Source of the DNA: Pseudomonadota bacterium
Lineage (GTDB): Bacteria; Pseudomonadota; Alphaproteobacteria; Rhizobiales; Xanthobacteraceae
Assembly (NCBI GenBank): GCA_018242205.1
Contig: JAFECJ010000020.1
Coordinates: 1-64,000 of the forward strand
Direction: 5' to 3'
DNA length: 64,000 nucleotides
The notes under the pieces: model-generated
Databases searched by the model: none
What the model saw: only the letters and a program-made list of their open reading frames with translations
What the model was told of the DNA's origin: nothing
In this document: piece after piece, positions 43,465 to 53,169 of the stretch
How the letters are laid out: every line of letters starts with the position of its first letter
Numbering within the stretch: the stretch's first letter is position 1
Made by a program: the position numbers and the translations under genes

Positions 43465-44009
43465 ACCGGACTGCGCGCGCACACAAAGCGGGCGCGCTCT
43501 GCGACGGTTGTACGCGGGACGTCAATCAAGTCGTATCCACAGGCCGTGTAAGTCGCGACCATTGCGCGATAAGTTGCTTCAGCTTCGTCCTGCGTCTGCT
43601 TGCGTTCCGCGTCGGGCGCAAAAATCTCCGGCCATGGCGGCATGATAAAAACGCGCCGATTGTAGCGGCAACGCTCCGCGGCTTGCTGCAAGGCGGCGGG
43701 AACCGGCAATTCGCATAATGTCAGATAGCCGATCACGTCGGGGATGCCGCGATCGAAATACGCCGTTCCCGATTTTTGGCGCATGGCCTCAAAGGCCGCG
43801 ATATCGCGCTCCATCATAAGCCAGGCAAATTGCGATCGATCAGCCCAAGGGAGCGCCCGTCCGCCAACAGCCACCTGCTCCTGAATGATGGAACGGCCGG
43901 CTTCCTGTGCGACGTTACAGCCCGCTTGCGCCAACGCGGCGATCAACGTGCTTTTTCCGGCGCCCGGGCCACCCGTAATGACGAAAAAGCGGTCGATTGT
44001 ATTTTGCAT
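43461..44009 (-). CDS. AAA-type P-loop NTPase / kinase-like protein
   Basis: Small P-loop protein of 182 residues resembling the AAA_28 group of uncharacterised ATPases/kinases. Walker A is GGPGAGKST (13-21) after FFVIT, with [12 protein letters not shown] near 86-97 resembling the acceptor-site region of nucleoside or nucleotide kinases, and [18 protein letters not shown] further on. It has no membrane segment. Its substrate is unknown. It is tail-to-tail with atpC and lies 21 bases downstream of rppH on the same strand. Confidence 0.75.
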   Translation of the reverse strand: MQNTIDRFFVITGGPGAGKSTLIAALAQAGCNVAQEAGRSIIQEQVAVGGRALPWADRSQFAWLMMERDIAAFEAMRQKSGTAYFDRGIPDVIGYLTLCELPVPAALQQAAERCRYNRRVFIMPPWPEIFAPDAERKQTQDEAEATYRAMVATYTACGYDLIDVPRTTVAERARFVCARSPV

Positions 44010-44030
44010 TGGTACCGGTGATCGGAAGTC

Positions 44031-44546
44031 TTACGGCGCGAATTGCGCGAAGGCCTTCACCACCTGCTGATAGGTATGTCGCTTAAACGGCACCACGAGG
44101 TCCGGCAGTGCTTTCATCTCGACCCAGCGCCAGTCGATGAATTCCGGTTTGTGCTGGCCGCCGCCGGGATGGACGACGTCGATCTCGCGGTCGTCGCCGA
44201 TGAAGCGCAGCGCGTACCATTTCTGTTTCTGGCCGCGATAGCGGCCCTGCCAGGCCTCGCCGACGATGTCGCGCGGAATGTCATAGGCGATCCATTCGGC
44301 GATCTCGCCGAGCTTCTCGACCGACGACATGTTGGTTTCCTCGAACAGTTCCCGCAGCGCGCCCTGATACGGATCCTCACCCTCGTCGATGCCGCCTTGC
44401 GGCATCTGCCAGACATGAGTGGCATCGACATGCTCGGGGCCACCTCTGCGGCGGCCGACAAAGACGAGGCCGGCGCGGTTGAGCACCATGATGCCGGCAC
44501 AGGGGCGGTAGGGCAAGGAGTCGTAGGGCGCTGAAGTTTCCGTCAT
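44031..44546 (-). CDS. rppH: RNA pyrophosphohydrolase RppH
   Basis: Nudix hydrolase that removes pyrophosphate from mRNA 5' ends to start decay. The 171-residue protein has the Nudix box [20 protein letters not shown] (51-70) continuing TN, and the RppH features [11 protein letters not shown] (13-23), WQMPQGG, and [10 protein letters not shown]. The start at 44546 ([16 protein letters not shown]) is preferred over an upstream ATG 9 codons away. Confidence 0.93.
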   Translation of the reverse strand: MTETSAPYDSLPYRPCAGIMVLNRAGLVFVGRRRGGPEHVDATHVWQMPQGGIDEGEDPYQGALRELFEETNMSSVEKLGEIAEWIAYDIPRDIVGEAWQGRYRGQKQKWYALRFIGDDREIDVVHPGGGQHKPEFIDWRWVEMKALPDLVVPFKRHTYQQVVKAFAQFAP

Positions 44547-44592
44547 GACGGCTATATGCCGCCCAGGACGCATTCCCGCAAGCGGCGCCGCC

Positions 44593-45900
44593 TCAGGACG
44601 ACTTGGTCTTCGCCATCGCCAGGGTGACCGGCACCAGGACGAAACCGCGGCTTTCGACCTTCTTCATCCACTCGGCAACGCGGTTGACGGTGCCGGGCAG
44701 CGCGGTGGCGAGCCCGATCGCGGCGCCGCTTTCGCGGGCGACGATTTCAAGCCGGGCCAGCGCGCGTTCGATCTCGACCGGCGTCGGCACCGCGTCGATG
44801 ACGATGTCGGCTTTTGCGCAGGGCATGCTCTTGGCGGCAGCGAGCGAGCCGGCGACGCTGCGGCTCGACGCACCGCCGTCGATGAACAACAGACCGCGTT
44901 TAGCGGTCTCATTGATCACCGGCGACATCGCCGACTCGGTGGCGAGGAAGCGCGCGCCCATATAGCTGATCAGGCCGACATATCCCTGCATGCGGCTCAT
45001 CAGCCAGTGCAGACGGTCGATGTTCTGTTCCGGCGTCAATGACGTGAGCAGCGTCTGCGGGCCGGGATCGTTGTTCGGATAATCGAACGGCTCCATCGGC
45101 GCCTGAAGCAGCAGCTCGTGGCCTTCATCGCGCGCCCGCTCGGCGAGTTTGGCGACATCGACGGCGTAGGGCGCGACCGCGAAGGTCGCCGACGACGGCA
45201 GCGTGAAGGCGTCCGCCGTGCCGGAGGCGCTGATGCCGACGCCGGTAATGATGATGGCGATGCGTGGGCGGTCCTTCAGATTGACCGGCAGCGCCTTGAC
45301 CGGCGCGTAGACGGCAAGCGCCTTGCCGCCGTTAGGACCGATCTTGGGAATGTTGCCGTAGCGCGTCTTCTCCAGCAGCTTCGACAGGTCGTTCTCGACT
45401 GGCAGCTTGCTGTCGGTCGACGTCTTATTGGCCGAGGAAGCCGGCTTTATTCCGGCGGGGGCATGATTGCTGGTCTTCTCGTCGACGGCCTTGGCCATCG
45501 CATTGCCGGCGTCGTTGCCGGTGCCGGGAATGACGACTTCCTTGGTCTTGCCGCTGGAACCGTCGATGATGTTGACAGTCCTGGCACCGTCCGGAATTTT
45601 GGCGGTGACGGCGCCGGCACTGGCGGCCTCGCCGTTCGGGCCGTCGCGGCGGTTATGCTCGCGGCCGTCGCCCTGTTCGGCGTCCTGACCGGTCCCGGAC
45701 GGTCGTGTGGCGACCACGGCCATCGGCTCACCGCCGAGCGGATTGTTGCCGATCATCGCCCAGACAACGACGACGAGGCCGCTCAGCGCCAGCAGGCCGG
45801 CCAGGATCTGTGGCGTGGCGACAGGCAGCTTCGGCAGCCGGCTCTTGGGTTTGGTCTGGCCTAGCGGGGTATTGAAATCATCCGGTTGCACGGCTGACAT
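44593..45900 (-). CDS. Divergent polysaccharide deacetylase family protein (YibQ-like)
   Basis: Envelope protein of 435 residues with a cytosolic N-terminus, one membrane anchor (about 31-51), a long hydrophilic low-complexity region (about 55-200), and a C-terminal divergent polysaccharide deacetylase domain (about 211-430: [41 protein letters not shown]). The normal metal-binding motifs of NodB deacetylases are not obvious, so activity is uncertain. It is a regular neighbour of ctpA and EnvC-like genes, which suggests a peptidoglycan or divisome role. Confidence 0.85.
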   Translation of the reverse strand: MSAVQPDDFNTPLGQTKPKSRLPKLPVATPQILAGLLALSGLVVVVWAMIGNNPLGGEPMAVVATRPSGTGQDAEQGDGREHNRRDGPNGEAASAGAVTAKIPDGARTVNIIDGSSGKTKEVVIPGTGNDAGNAMAKAVDEKTSNHAPAGIKPASSANKTSTDSKLPVENDLSKLLEKTRYGNIPKIGPNGGKALAVYAPVKALPVNLKDRPRIAIIITGVGISASGTADAFTLPSSATFAVAPYAVDVAKLAERARDEGHELLLQAPMEPFDYPNNDPGPQTLLTSLTPEQNIDRLHWLMSRMQGYVGLISYMGARFLATESAMSPVINETAKRGLLFIDGGASSRSVAGSLAAAKSMPCAKADIVIDAVPTPVEIERALARLEIVARESGAAIGLATALPGTVNRVAEWMKKVESRGFVLVPVTLAMAKTKSS

Positions 45901-45990
45901 CCCCGGCGGGCGGACCTTCGTTCGACAGGCCCTGGCGAATCATCGGCGCAGTCTATCACGCACGGATTCGAGCAATCCTTAAACACGCCC

Positions 45991-46022
45991 AAAAACGAAC
46001 GGGGCGACCCGAAGGCCGCCCC
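45991..46022 (-). terminator. Intrinsic terminator downstream of ctpA
   Basis: On the minus strand a 9-bp stem GGGGCGGCC / GGTCGCCCC with one G-U pair closes a TTCG tetraloop and is followed by GTTCGTTTTT. It lies about 25 bp after the ctpA stop and separates it from the deacetylase-like gene. Confidence 0.8.
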
Positions 46023-46046
46023 GATGGTATCCACGAGCGCCGTTCC

Positions 46047-47384
46047 TTAGTTCGGAACCGGCGATTTCTGGCTCGGCGGGAACGCCGAGTTCTTCACGGT
46101 GCCGCGCAGCAGGTCTTCGGCCAGATGCAGCGCCTTGTCGTCCTTCTCGTCCGGCGGCACGTAGGCCTGGGAACCGGTTTGCTCCTTGCCCGGGTCGCCG
46201 GTCAGGTGGCCGCGCAGCGAAGCTTCGCCCTTGGAGTCGGCGCGGTTCTTCAGATCATCCGGTACGTCCTGCAGCACCTCGATATCCGGGGTGATGCCCT
46301 TGGCCTGGATCGAGCGGCCCGACGGCGTGTAGTACCGCGCTGTCGTCAGACGCAGCGCGCCATTGCCGGAGCCGAGCGGGATGATGGTCTGCACCGAGCC
46401 CTTGCCGAACGACCGCGTGCCGACGACGGTGACGCGCTTGTGGTCCTGCAGCGCGCCGGCGACGATTTCCGACGCCGAGGCCGAGCCGCCGTTGATCAGC
46501 ACGATCACCGGCTTGTGGTCGGTCAGGTCGCCCGGGCGCGCGTTGAAGCGCTGCGTCTCTTCGGCGTTGCGGCCGCGGGTCGAGACGATCTCCCCCTTGT
46601 CGAGGAACGCATCCGACACCGAGATCGCCTGATCGAGCAGGCCGCCCGGGTTGTTGCGCAGGTCGAGGATATAGCCCTTGAGCTTGTCCTCGGCGACCTT
46701 GGCCTTGATGTCGCTGACCGCCTTCTTCAGGCCGTCGAAGGTCTGCTCGTTGAATTGCGTCATGCGGATATAGCCGACGTCGTCACCCTCGACCTTCGAG
46801 CGCACGGCGCGCACGCGGATGATGTCGCGCGTCAGCGTCAGCTCGAGCGGCTTCGGCGCGCCCTTGCGCATGATCGTCAGCCTGATCTTGGTGTTGACCG
46901 GGCCGCGCATCTTCTCGACCGCCTGGTTGAGCGTGAGGCCCTGCACCTGATCGTCGTCGAGCTTGGTGATGAGATCGTTGGCGAGCACGCCGGCCTTGGC
47001 GGCGGGTGTATCGTCGATCGGCGCCACGACCTTGATCAGCCCGTCTTCCATCGTCACTTCGATGCCGAGACCGCCAAACTCACCGCGCGTCTGCACCTGC
47101 ATGTCACGGAAGCTCTTGGCGTCCATGTAGCTCGAATGCGGATCGAGGCCGGCCAGCATGCCGTTGATCGCCGTTTCGATCAGCTTCTTGTCGTCCGGTT
47201 TTTCGACGTAATCGGCGCGCACCCGCTCGAACACGTCGCCGAACAAATTGAGTTGCTTGTAGGTGTCGGCGACCGCCGCCTTGGCGCTCGACCCCAGAAA
47301 GATCGTCCGCGGCTGCACCGCAATCAGCGTCAAGGCCGCGCCGGTCGCAGCACCAAGAAGAATCAGGGAAGTCTTGCGCATCAT
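46047..47384 (-). CDS. ctpA: Carboxy-terminal processing protease CtpA (S41)
   Basis: Periplasmic PDZ-containing serine protease, 445 residues. An N-terminal signal anchor (about 5-25) precedes an N-terminal helical region, a PDZ domain (about 97-175, GEFGGLGIEV onward) and the S41 catalytic core with S303 in NGGSASASEI and K328 in SFGKGSVQ, at the family spacing of 25 residues. Its start overlaps the stop of the upstream EnvC-like gene (ATGA), so the two are coupled. In relatives such pairs turn over peptidoglycan hydrolases. Confidence 0.95.
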   Translation of the reverse strand: MMRKTSLILLGAATGAALTLIAVQPRTIFLGSSAKAAVADTYKQLNLFGDVFERVRADYVEKPDDKKLIETAINGMLAGLDPHSSYMDAKSFRDMQVQTRGEFGGLGIEVTMEDGLIKVVAPIDDTPAAKAGVLANDLITKLDDDQVQGLTLNQAVEKMRGPVNTKIRLTIMRKGAPKPLELTLTRDIIRVRAVRSKVEGDDVGYIRMTQFNEQTFDGLKKAVSDIKAKVAEDKLKGYILDLRNNPGGLLDQAISVSDAFLDKGEIVSTRGRNAEETQRFNARPGDLTDHKPVIVLINGGSASASEIVAGALQDHKRVTVVGTRSFGKGSVQTIIPLGSGNGALRLTTARYYTPSGRSIQAKGITPDIEVLQDVPDDLKNRADSKGEASLRGHLTGDPGKEQTGSQAYVPPDEKDDKALHLAEDLLRGTVKNSAFPPSQKSPVPN

Positions 47385-48697
47385 CCGCGAACCTTTTCGC
47401 CTTCGCCAGCTACCCACCATGGGCCTGGATCAACGGGAGTCCCGTCTTTTCTGAACTCGATATAAAGCACCGGTTGGCTGGAACCTGACGCCAGAATTGC
47501 GGCAATATGTGAGCCGCTTCCCATGGTCGCAACGGGTTCCCCCGCCAGCACAAACTGCCCCAAATCAACTGATATCCGATCCATCCCGGCGAGCAAGACA
47601 TGATATCCGCCGCCAACATTAAGGATCAATAGTTGGCCATAGGAGCGGAACGGCCCGGCATAGACCACCCAGCCGTCGGCCGGGGCGGTCACCTGGGCGC
47701 CGGCCCGGGTCGCCACAGTCAGGCCTTTTTCGGTTCCCCCGTTACCGTCGGGGGCACCGAAATTGCGTAATTTCACGCCATTAACCGGCATCGGCACCCG
47801 CCCGCGCAGCGAGGCAAAGGCGACCGACGGGCTCATGCGGCCCGGATCGCGGTAAGCCGAGAGTGCGGGGCGCTTGTCGGAGCGGGCGGCCTCTCGGGCC
47901 TCGCGAACCGCCGGGTCGAGCGACTGTTCGAGCCTGGCTATCAAATCTTTGAGATCGCCGGCCTGGCGGGCGAGCGCCGCGGCCTTGGCCTGTTCGGCGG
48001 CCAGCGCCTTTTGGCGTTCGACCTCCTGCTTTTGCCGCTCCTCGACCAGCGCCGACATGCGGGCGCGGTCGGCATCGAGCGAAGCGACGTCCTGCTTCAG
48101 CCGGTCGCGTTCGGCGACGATGGATTTGCGCACATTGAGCAGCTCTGTGAGGTCGGCGGCCAGCGCATCGACCTTCGCCCGCATGTCCGGCAGCACGGCG
48201 CCCAGCACCATGGCGGTGCGCACGGCGACCAGGGCGTCCTCGGGGCTCGCGATCAGCGCCGGCGGCGGACGGCGGCCGATGCGCTGCAATGCCGCCAGCA
48301 CCTCGCCGATCACAGCGCGGCGGCCGTCGATCGAGCGGCGGATCTTCAGTTCCCGGGCGTCGAGCGGCTCGAGCCGCTGCTGCGTCGCCTCGATCTTGGC
48401 TTCGGTGGCGCGGGCGCGCGTGGCGGTATCGATCAACTCCTGCGCCAGCTTGCGGCGGTCGGCGCCGATCTGCTCGATGTCGCGCTTGATCGCGGCTTCG
48501 GTATCGCTCGAACGCTGCTGCTCGCTGCGCGTCGCCTCCAGTTCCTTGTCGTGAACCTTGAGCTGGTCGAGGACTTGCGTCTTGTCGGTGGCCGGTGCGG
48601 GCGTTTGTGCCAGTGCCGCGCCTGACACCAGAAGCGCGCAGCATAGCGCGGCCGCCTGGAAGCGGCGCGAATCAGGGGCGCTGCGCGAAGCCATCAT
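47381..48697 (-). CDS. EnvC-like murein hydrolase activator (degenerate LytM/M23 domain)
   Basis: Exported coiled-coil protein of 438 residues. A signal peptide (about 10-30, ending ALAQ) precedes a long coiled coil (about 40-270) and a C-terminal LytM domain. The zinc-binding pattern of active M23 endopeptidases is lost: the usual HxG position reads EKGL and the HxH region reads YHVLLAG. This matches EnvC-type activators, which switch on amidases and do not cut peptidoglycan themselves. The start at 48697 (MMASRSAP) places the signal peptide correctly; the open frame upstream to 48853 is unsupported. Confidence 0.88.
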   Translation of the reverse strand: MMASRSAPDSRRFQAAALCCALLVSGAALAQTPAPATDKTQVLDQLKVHDKELEATRSEQQRSSDTEAAIKRDIEQIGADRRKLAQELIDTATRARATEAKIEATQQRLEPLDARELKIRRSIDGRRAVIGEVLAALQRIGRRPPPALIASPEDALVAVRTAMVLGAVLPDMRAKVDALAADLTELLNVRKSIVAERDRLKQDVASLDADRARMSALVEERQKQEVERQKALAAEQAKAAALARQAGDLKDLIARLEQSLDPAVREAREAARSDKRPALSAYRDPGRMSPSVAFASLRGRVPMPVNGVKLRNFGAPDGNGGTEKGLTVATRAGAQVTAPADGWVVYAGPFRSYGQLLILNVGGGYHVLLAGMDRISVDLGQFVLAGEPVATMGSGSHIAAILASGSSQPVLYIEFRKDGTPVDPGPWWVAGEGEKVRG

Positions 48698-49160
48698 TAG
48701 CACGACGATACGCCGCGATGTCTTGTCGGCAAGTCCATTCGACGGCCCTTGTGATCGGCGTTTGGGACGAAATCGAGGAAGCGCGCATGCGCCATCGCCC
48801 CTGTTGTTTGCTCGGCGCGGGGGCCGCTCTTCCAGCCTGCCGGTTACGATCATGCGCGCTTGTGAGGCGGCATGACCTCCAGCGGGCTTTCGCCCGCTTC
48901 CACCAGCAAGCCGACTGGCCGCTGAAGGCAGGGCCCCGTAGTGGCCCGGTCGCCTACCCGCGACCTCCCGGGGGTGGGGTCACGAGCCCGGCCCGCAGGC
49001 GCCGCATCCCATCCCGCCTCAGGATCGCCTCTAGAAACGCCGTCGATGGATGAGATAGGAAAGTAAGTAGTCCTATTTAGGAAGCCTATCAAGAGCTGCG
49101 CTTTGCTGTGTCGGGGACCGGCTCTTCATCTCTCCTCCGCAGGGGGAGGGATGAAGAAAT
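48698..49160. other. 463-bp gap between the EnvC-like gene and rlmH
   Basis: No supported gene. It holds a GC hairpin AGCGGGC / GCCCGCT (48881-48898), further GC-rich inverted sequence near 48935-48995, an AT-rich patch near 49050-49085, and a C/G-rich repeat fragment (49124-49156). A structured RNA is possible but no family was recognised. Confidence 0.5.
49124..49156. repeat. Short C/G-rich inverted repeat fragment
   Basis: CTTCATCTCTCCTCCGCAGG and GGGAGGGATGAAG form inverted arms. It resembles part of the large element between atpA and atpG. Confidence 0.6.
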
Positions 49161-49640
49161 CTACGCCCGGTGGTACGGATGTCCGGAGAGGATCGTGGTG
49201 GCGCGATAGAGCTGCTCGAGCAGCATGACGCGCACCATCTGGTGCGGCCAGGTGGCCTTGCCGAAGGATAGCCGCAACGACGCCTTGTCGCGCAGCGAGG
49301 CGGCGAGGCCGTCGGCGCCGCCGATCATGAACACCACGGCGGGCGCGTTGTTGCCGCGCCAGGCCGCCAGCTCAGTGGCGAAGGCTTCGCTGCCGAGAGC
49401 ATCGCCTTTCTCGTCGAGCAGCACCACGGCGGCACCTTGCGGGATGACATTGGCGAGCGCGATCGACTCTTCCAGCATGCGCTTCATCACTTCGTCGGCG
49501 CGGCTCTCGCGGATCTCGACGACCTCGACCGCCTTCCAGCCGAGCGCGCGGCCGGCCTGGCTGGCGCGCTTGAGATAGCGCTCGGCGAGTTCGGCTTCCG
49601 GACCCTTCATGCGGCCGATGGCGGCGACGATGATGCGCAT
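49161..49640 (-). CDS. rlmH: 23S rRNA pseudouridine-1915 N3-methyltransferase RlmH
   Basis: SPOUT methyltransferase acting on assembled 70S ribosomes, 159 residues, the normal length. The trefoil-knot SAM site is formed by VVLLDEKGDALGSE (72-85), MIGGADGLAASLR (105-117) and LSFGKATWPHQMVRVMLLEQ (123-142) followed by LYRA. It is the usual partner of rsfS, although here a small membrane protein gene lies between them. Confidence 0.95.
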   Translation of the reverse strand: MRIIVAAIGRMKGPEAELAERYLKRASQAGRALGWKAVEVVEIRESRADEVMKRMLEESIALANVIPQGAAVVLLDEKGDALGSEAFATELAAWRGNNAPAVVFMIGGADGLAASLRDKASLRLSFGKATWPHQMVRVMLLEQLYRATTILSGHPYHRA

Positions 49641-49652
49641 GGCTTGACCGCT

Positions 49653-50003
49653 CTATGAATTTCTCGGGCTTCTCAAGCTATTCATTGTTCGGCGCGCGGC
49701 ATTTATAGCAATCCAGCAAAATGCTCCTGCCGTCGCATAAGTCAAAGCGTTTAGCAGAGACAAAATTGAAATAATGAGCAACGACTGAAAGGACCAGGCG
49801 GGCTCTCCAACAAGAGCGCCCAAGCCGAACGAGGCCGGCCAGAGGTACAATCGAAGCATAGAAAGCTGGTAGTCAATTTCTTGGCCGAGACGAATATTGC
49901 CCCAATCAACAGCAGCAAATAGAACCTCGAAGAAAATTGGCACAATAATGCCGACGACAGCAGAAATTGCTATCGCGCGTCGCAATCGCAGCGAAGCGGC
50001 CAT
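49653..50003 (-). CDS. Uncharacterised small membrane protein between rsfS and rlmH
   Basis: No family is recognised. The 116-residue product begins MAASLRLRRAIAISAVVG and has three predicted membrane segments (about 10-32, 50-68 and 75-105). The start at 50003 is preceded by GAGGAAGGAG, a strong ribosome site, which argues that it is expressed. Its base composition is visibly less GC-rich than that of rsfS and rlmH, so it may be a later insertion. It begins about 100 bases after rsfS with a partial family-A repeat in the gap. Confidence 0.65.
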   Translation of the reverse strand: MAASLRLRRAIAISAVVGIIVPIFFEVLFAAVDWGNIRLGQEIDYQLSMLRLYLWPASFGLGALVGEPAWSFQSLLIISILSLLNALTYATAGAFCWIAINAARRTMNSLRSPRNS

Positions 50004-50036
50004 TGCTCCTTCCTCTTCGACTCCAGCCTGTCGCGT

Positions 50037-50069
50037 CTGGGTCCCCGCCTGCGCGGGAGTGAGCGGAGT
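50037..50069. repeat. Partial palindromic repeat, family A
   Basis: CTGGGTCCCCGCCTGCGCGG continues to GGAGTGAGCGGAG. It is a half element with one intact hairpin, located between rsfS and the small membrane protein gene. Confidence 0.65.
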
Positions 50070-50102
50070 TTGTTGCGCCTCGTTGCCCGAAGGCAACCGC
50101 CT

Positions 50103-50630
50103 TCACGCGCTCCACATCTTCTCGATGGCGTAGAAGGCGCGAACCTCGGGGCGGAAGACGTGCACCAGCACGCTGCCGGTATCGATCACCACCCAGTCGC
50201 CCTGGCGCAAACCTTCGACGGCGATGCCGGTCATGCCGGCGGCCTTGAGATCCTTGACGACGCGATCGGCGATCGACGCCAGATGCACGTTGGAGCGGCC
50301 GGTGGTCACCACCATGGTGTCGCCGATCGACGACTTGTCGGACAGATCGATGACAACGGTGTCCTCGGCCTTCATCTCGCTCAGGCTATTGAGGATTAGC
50401 TTCAGCCATTTGCTCTCGGGCGCCTTCGGCTTGGCCTTTGCTGCTGGCTTGGGCGCCGGCTTGGGCGCCGGCGTCGCCTTGACGCTGGCCTTGGCCAGCG
50501 CGCGCGGGCTCACTTTGTTACCGGACGAACTGGCTTTGGATCTCTTCGGCGAAGCCGGCTTCTTGCTGCCGCCTTTGGCGGCGCCCGGGCGCTTGCCGGC
50601 GGATGAACGAGATTTCGTTCGGGATGTCAC
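50103..50630 (-). CDS. rsfS: Ribosomal silencing factor RsfS with basic N-terminal extension
   Basis: RsfS binds ribosomal protein uL14 and blocks subunit joining in slow growth. The conserved domain is residues 73-174 (KLILNSLSEMKAEDTVVIDL, GDTMVVTTGRSNVH, GLRQGDWVVIDTGSVLVHVF, FYAIEKMW). Ahead of it is an unusual ~72-residue extension rich in Lys, Ala, Pro and Ser with 16 lysines in the first 74 residues. The extension's reality depends on the ATG at 50630; no internal ATG lies close to the domain, so it is probably translated. The upstream nadD ends in a similar basic tail. Confidence 0.9.
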   Translation of the reverse strand: MTSRTKSRSSAGKRPGAAKGGSKKPASPKRSKASSSGNKVSPRALAKASVKATPAPKPAPKPAAKAKPKAPESKWLKLILNSLSEMKAEDTVVIDLSDKSSIGDTMVVTTGRSNVHLASIADRVVKDLKAAGMTGIAVEGLRQGDWVVIDTGSVLVHVFRPEVRAFYAIEKMWSA

Positions 50631-50705
50631 GGTCTTTGCCAGGGGAGCTTGGTCCTTTTGCCCTAATTGTCTTGAAGCCGACAGCAGTATTGCGCGGCAG
50701 GATAG

Positions 50706-51590
50706 CTATTTCGCGCCCTTGCGGGAAGCCTTGCCGCGTTTCGATGCCGGCATCGCCTTGCGCGCTTTCGCCTTGCCGGCGGTGGTCTTGCGGGCCGCGG
50801 CGGCGCGCCGCGCCGCCGATTTCTTCTTGGCATTGCCCGTCGCCGTTTTGGCGCGCGATTTCTTCTTGCCGGCCGTTTTGCGGGTCGAGGTCTTCGGTGC
50901 CGGTTCGGCCGGCGCGGTTTGCGTCGTCGCGGATGGCGCGGGCGCGGCGTTCGACTTGTCGCGCAGCGCGCGCAAGGCGGTCGACGACAGCACCGACTTC
51001 AAGCCGTGCAGATAGGTCCAGACCGGCGGCTTGCGGCCGGGCAGCGAGGTCGCCGCCACCTCCGGAATGCGGAACCGCCACAGCGCCTGACCGGCGGTCG
51101 AGTTCGAGGCATAGAGCGACGGGCCCGGCCGGTCGACGACGACGATCGGCACCAGTTCGGCAATCGCGCGCCATTTCTGCCAGCGATGGAAGTGGCGCAG
51201 ATTGTCGGCGCCCATGATCCAGACGAAGCGCACGCCCGGGCAGCGCGCCAGCAACCATTCGATGGTGTCGAAGGTGTAGCGCGTGTTGATGACGGCCTCG
51301 AGGCCGGTGACGTCGATACGCGGATGATCGGCCAGGCGGCGCGCCGCTTCCATGCGCTCGGCGAGCGGCGCCAGGCCGCCATGCGACTTCAGCGGATTGC
51401 CCGGCGTCACCAGCCACCACACGCGGTCGAGCTTGAGGCGCTTCATCGCCAGGAGGCAGGCGTCGAGATGGGCGCGGTGCGGGGGATCGAACGAGCCGCC
51501 GAACAGGCCGATGCGCATGCCCGGCGCGTGCGGCGGGATGATGCGCTCGATGTCGGGCAGGCGGGTTTGCGCAGGCGGCGGCGAATTCAC
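50706..51590 (-). CDS. nadD: Nicotinate-nucleotide adenylyltransferase NadD with lysine-rich C-terminal tail
   Basis: Adenylates nicotinate mononucleotide in NAD synthesis. The catalytic domain has [11 protein letters not shown] (31-41), [11 protein letters not shown] (58-68), [11 protein letters not shown] near 127-137 and the nucleotide motif LSSTALR (201-207). The start at 51590, 4 bases after the proA stop, is typical of rhizobial NadD. After residue 210 an 84-residue tail follows that is not part of the enzyme: it contains 18 lysines plus many Ala, Arg and Thr, like histone H1-type tails. Function of the tail is unknown. Confidence 0.93.
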   Translation of the reverse strand: MNSPPPAQTRLPDIERIIPPHAPGMRIGLFGGSFDPPHRAHLDACLLAMKRLKLDRVWWLVTPGNPLKSHGGLAPLAERMEAARRLADHPRIDVTGLEAVINTRYTFDTIEWLLARCPGVRFVWIMGADNLRHFHRWQKWRAIAELVPIVVVDRPGPSLYASNSTAGQALWRFRIPEVAATSLPGRKPPVWTYLHGLKSVLSSTALRALRDKSNAAPAPSATTQTAPAEPAPKTSTRKTAGKKKSRAKTATGNAKKKSAARRAAAARKTTAGKAKARKAMPASKRGKASRKGAK

Positions 51591-51594
51591 GATG

Positions 51595-52899
51595 TCACGG
51601 CCGCGTCTGACCGGTGCCGCGGATGCGGTACTTGAACGTCGTCAGTTGCTCGGCCCCGACCGGCCCACGCGCATGCAGGCGGCCGGTGGCGATGCCGATC
51701 TCGGCGCCGAAGCCAAACTCGCCGCCGTCGGCGAATTGCGTCGAGGCGTTGTGCAGCACGATGGCGGAATCGACCTGGCGCAGAAACTTGTCGGCCGCGG
51801 CCTGATCGGCGGTGACGATGGCGTCGGTGTGATGCGAGCCGTAACGTTCGATATGGTCGATCGCGGCATCCACACCGTCGACGACGCCGGCGGTGATGAC
51901 GGCATCGAGATATTCGGTTGACCAGTCGTCATTGGTCGCGGCCTTGACGCGCTTGTCGACCGCCTGCACGGCGGCATCGCCGCGGATTTCGCAACCGGCG
52001 TCGATCAGCATCTCGACCAGCGGCTTGAGCAGAGTGGACGCCGCGGCGCGATCGACCAGCAATGTCTCGGCGGCGCCGCAGACGCCGGTGCGCCGCATCT
52101 TGGCATTGAGCACGATGGCTTTCGCCATGGCCGGATCGGCGGCCTTGTCGACATAGACGTGGTTGACGCCTTCGAGATGCGCGAACACCGGCACGCGCGC
52201 TTCCGCCTGCACGCGGGCGACCAGGCCTTTGCCACCGCGCGGCACGATGACGTCGATGTTGTTGTCGAGGCCGGTGAGCATCAGCCCGACCGCGGCGCGG
52301 TCGCGCGTCGGCACAAGCTGGATCGCGGCTTCGGGCAGACCGGCTTCGCGCAGGCCCTGAACGAGACAGGCGTGGATGGCTCTGCTCGACTGCGTCGAGT
52401 CCGAGCCGCCGCGCAGGATCGCGGCATTGCCGGCCTTGAGGCACAGCGCGCCGGCGTCGGCGGTGACGTTGGGGCGGCTCTCGTAAATGATGCCGACGAC
52501 GCCGAGCGGCTCGCGCACGCGTTCGATGGTCATGCCATTCGGCCGCGTCCATGAATCGATCACGGCGCCGACCGGGTCGACGAGGCCGCGCACCACCTCG
52601 ATGCCGGCGGCAATGCCCTCGACGCTTTTTTCATTGAGCATCAGGCGGTCGAGCATCGCGCCCGTCATGCCGCTGTTACGCGCTTCGGCGATATCGGCGG
52701 CGTTGGCGGCGAGGATGTCGGCCTTGCCGGCGCGGATCGCGGCGGCCATGGCGGCGAGCGCGCGGTTTTTCTGTTCGGCCGGCGCGAGCGCCAGCGCCCG
52801 GGCCGCGGCCCGCGCGTCGCGGCCGATCGCAGCCATGGTCTTCGTCAGGCTGGCGGCATCGCCAGTCCCGTCAATCGCTTTCAAAGGCGCCGTCATCAC
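51595..52899 (-). CDS. proA: Gamma-glutamyl phosphate reductase
   Basis: Second enzyme of proline synthesis, an aldehyde dehydrogenase-superfamily protein of 434 residues. Catalytic cysteine C274 lies in [30 protein letters not shown] (130-146) and GGSDS (164-168) are family motifs. Two adjacent ATGs (52899 and 52896) are possible starts. It is separated from proB by a 500-bp interval holding a small opposite-strand gene, an unusual interruption. Confidence 0.96.
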   Translation of the reverse strand: MMTAPLKAIDGTGDAASLTKTMAAIGRDARAAARALALAPAEQKNRALAAMAAAIRAGKADILAANAADIAEARNSGMTGAMLDRLMLNEKSVEGIAAGIEVVRGLVDPVGAVIDSWTRPNGMTIERVREPLGVVGIIYESRPNVTADAGALCLKAGNAAILRGGSDSTQSSRAIHACLVQGLREAGLPEAAIQLVPTRDRAAVGLMLTGLDNNIDVIVPRGGKGLVARVQAEARVPVFAHLEGVNHVYVDKAADPAMAKAIVLNAKMRRTGVCGAAETLLVDRAAASTLLKPLVEMLIDAGCEIRGDAAVQAVDKRVKAATNDDWSTEYLDAVITAGVVDGVDAAIDHIERYGSHHTDAIVTADQAAADKFLRQVDSAIVLHNASTQFADGGEFGFGAEIGIATGRLHARGPVGAEQLTTFKYRIRGTGQTRP

Positions 52900-53030
52900 C
52901 AGAAACCCGGCCGTTTGTCCCGTACCCAGCTACCCCGCGGCCCGTCCGGAGGCCGGGGAAGCTTTCCTACCACGTCAAGCCCGGCGCGGCGAGATGGCCT
53001 CGGGGCCCGGAATGGCCGGTCTGCGATTGG

Positions 53031-53057
53031 GGATAACGTGGATAAGCAGGATAACTC
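53031..53057. repeat. Three GGATAA boxes at exact 9-bp pitch
   Basis: GGATAA occurs at 53031, 53040 and 53049 in three consecutive 9-bp units. On the other strand each reads TTATCC, and the middle one is GCTTATCCACG, close to a DnaA-box core. The site is about 130 bp upstream of proA and also upstream of the small plus-strand gene. Confidence 0.8.
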
Positions 53058-53169
53058 GCGGTGCGATGCAACCCGTCAAGGACCCTACATATTGGTAGGT
53101 CAGGGTGCGATTAACCAACCGCGCAAGGCTTTTTGGACGGTTTCCGGGCCGGCGCGCATGGAGGGTGCC

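Noticed and set aside
48850..49092. An 80-codon minus-strand frame between the EnvC-like gene and rlmH
   Set aside because: No ribosome site, no recognised family, and it covers GC-rich hairpins; kept only as part of a non-coding gap.
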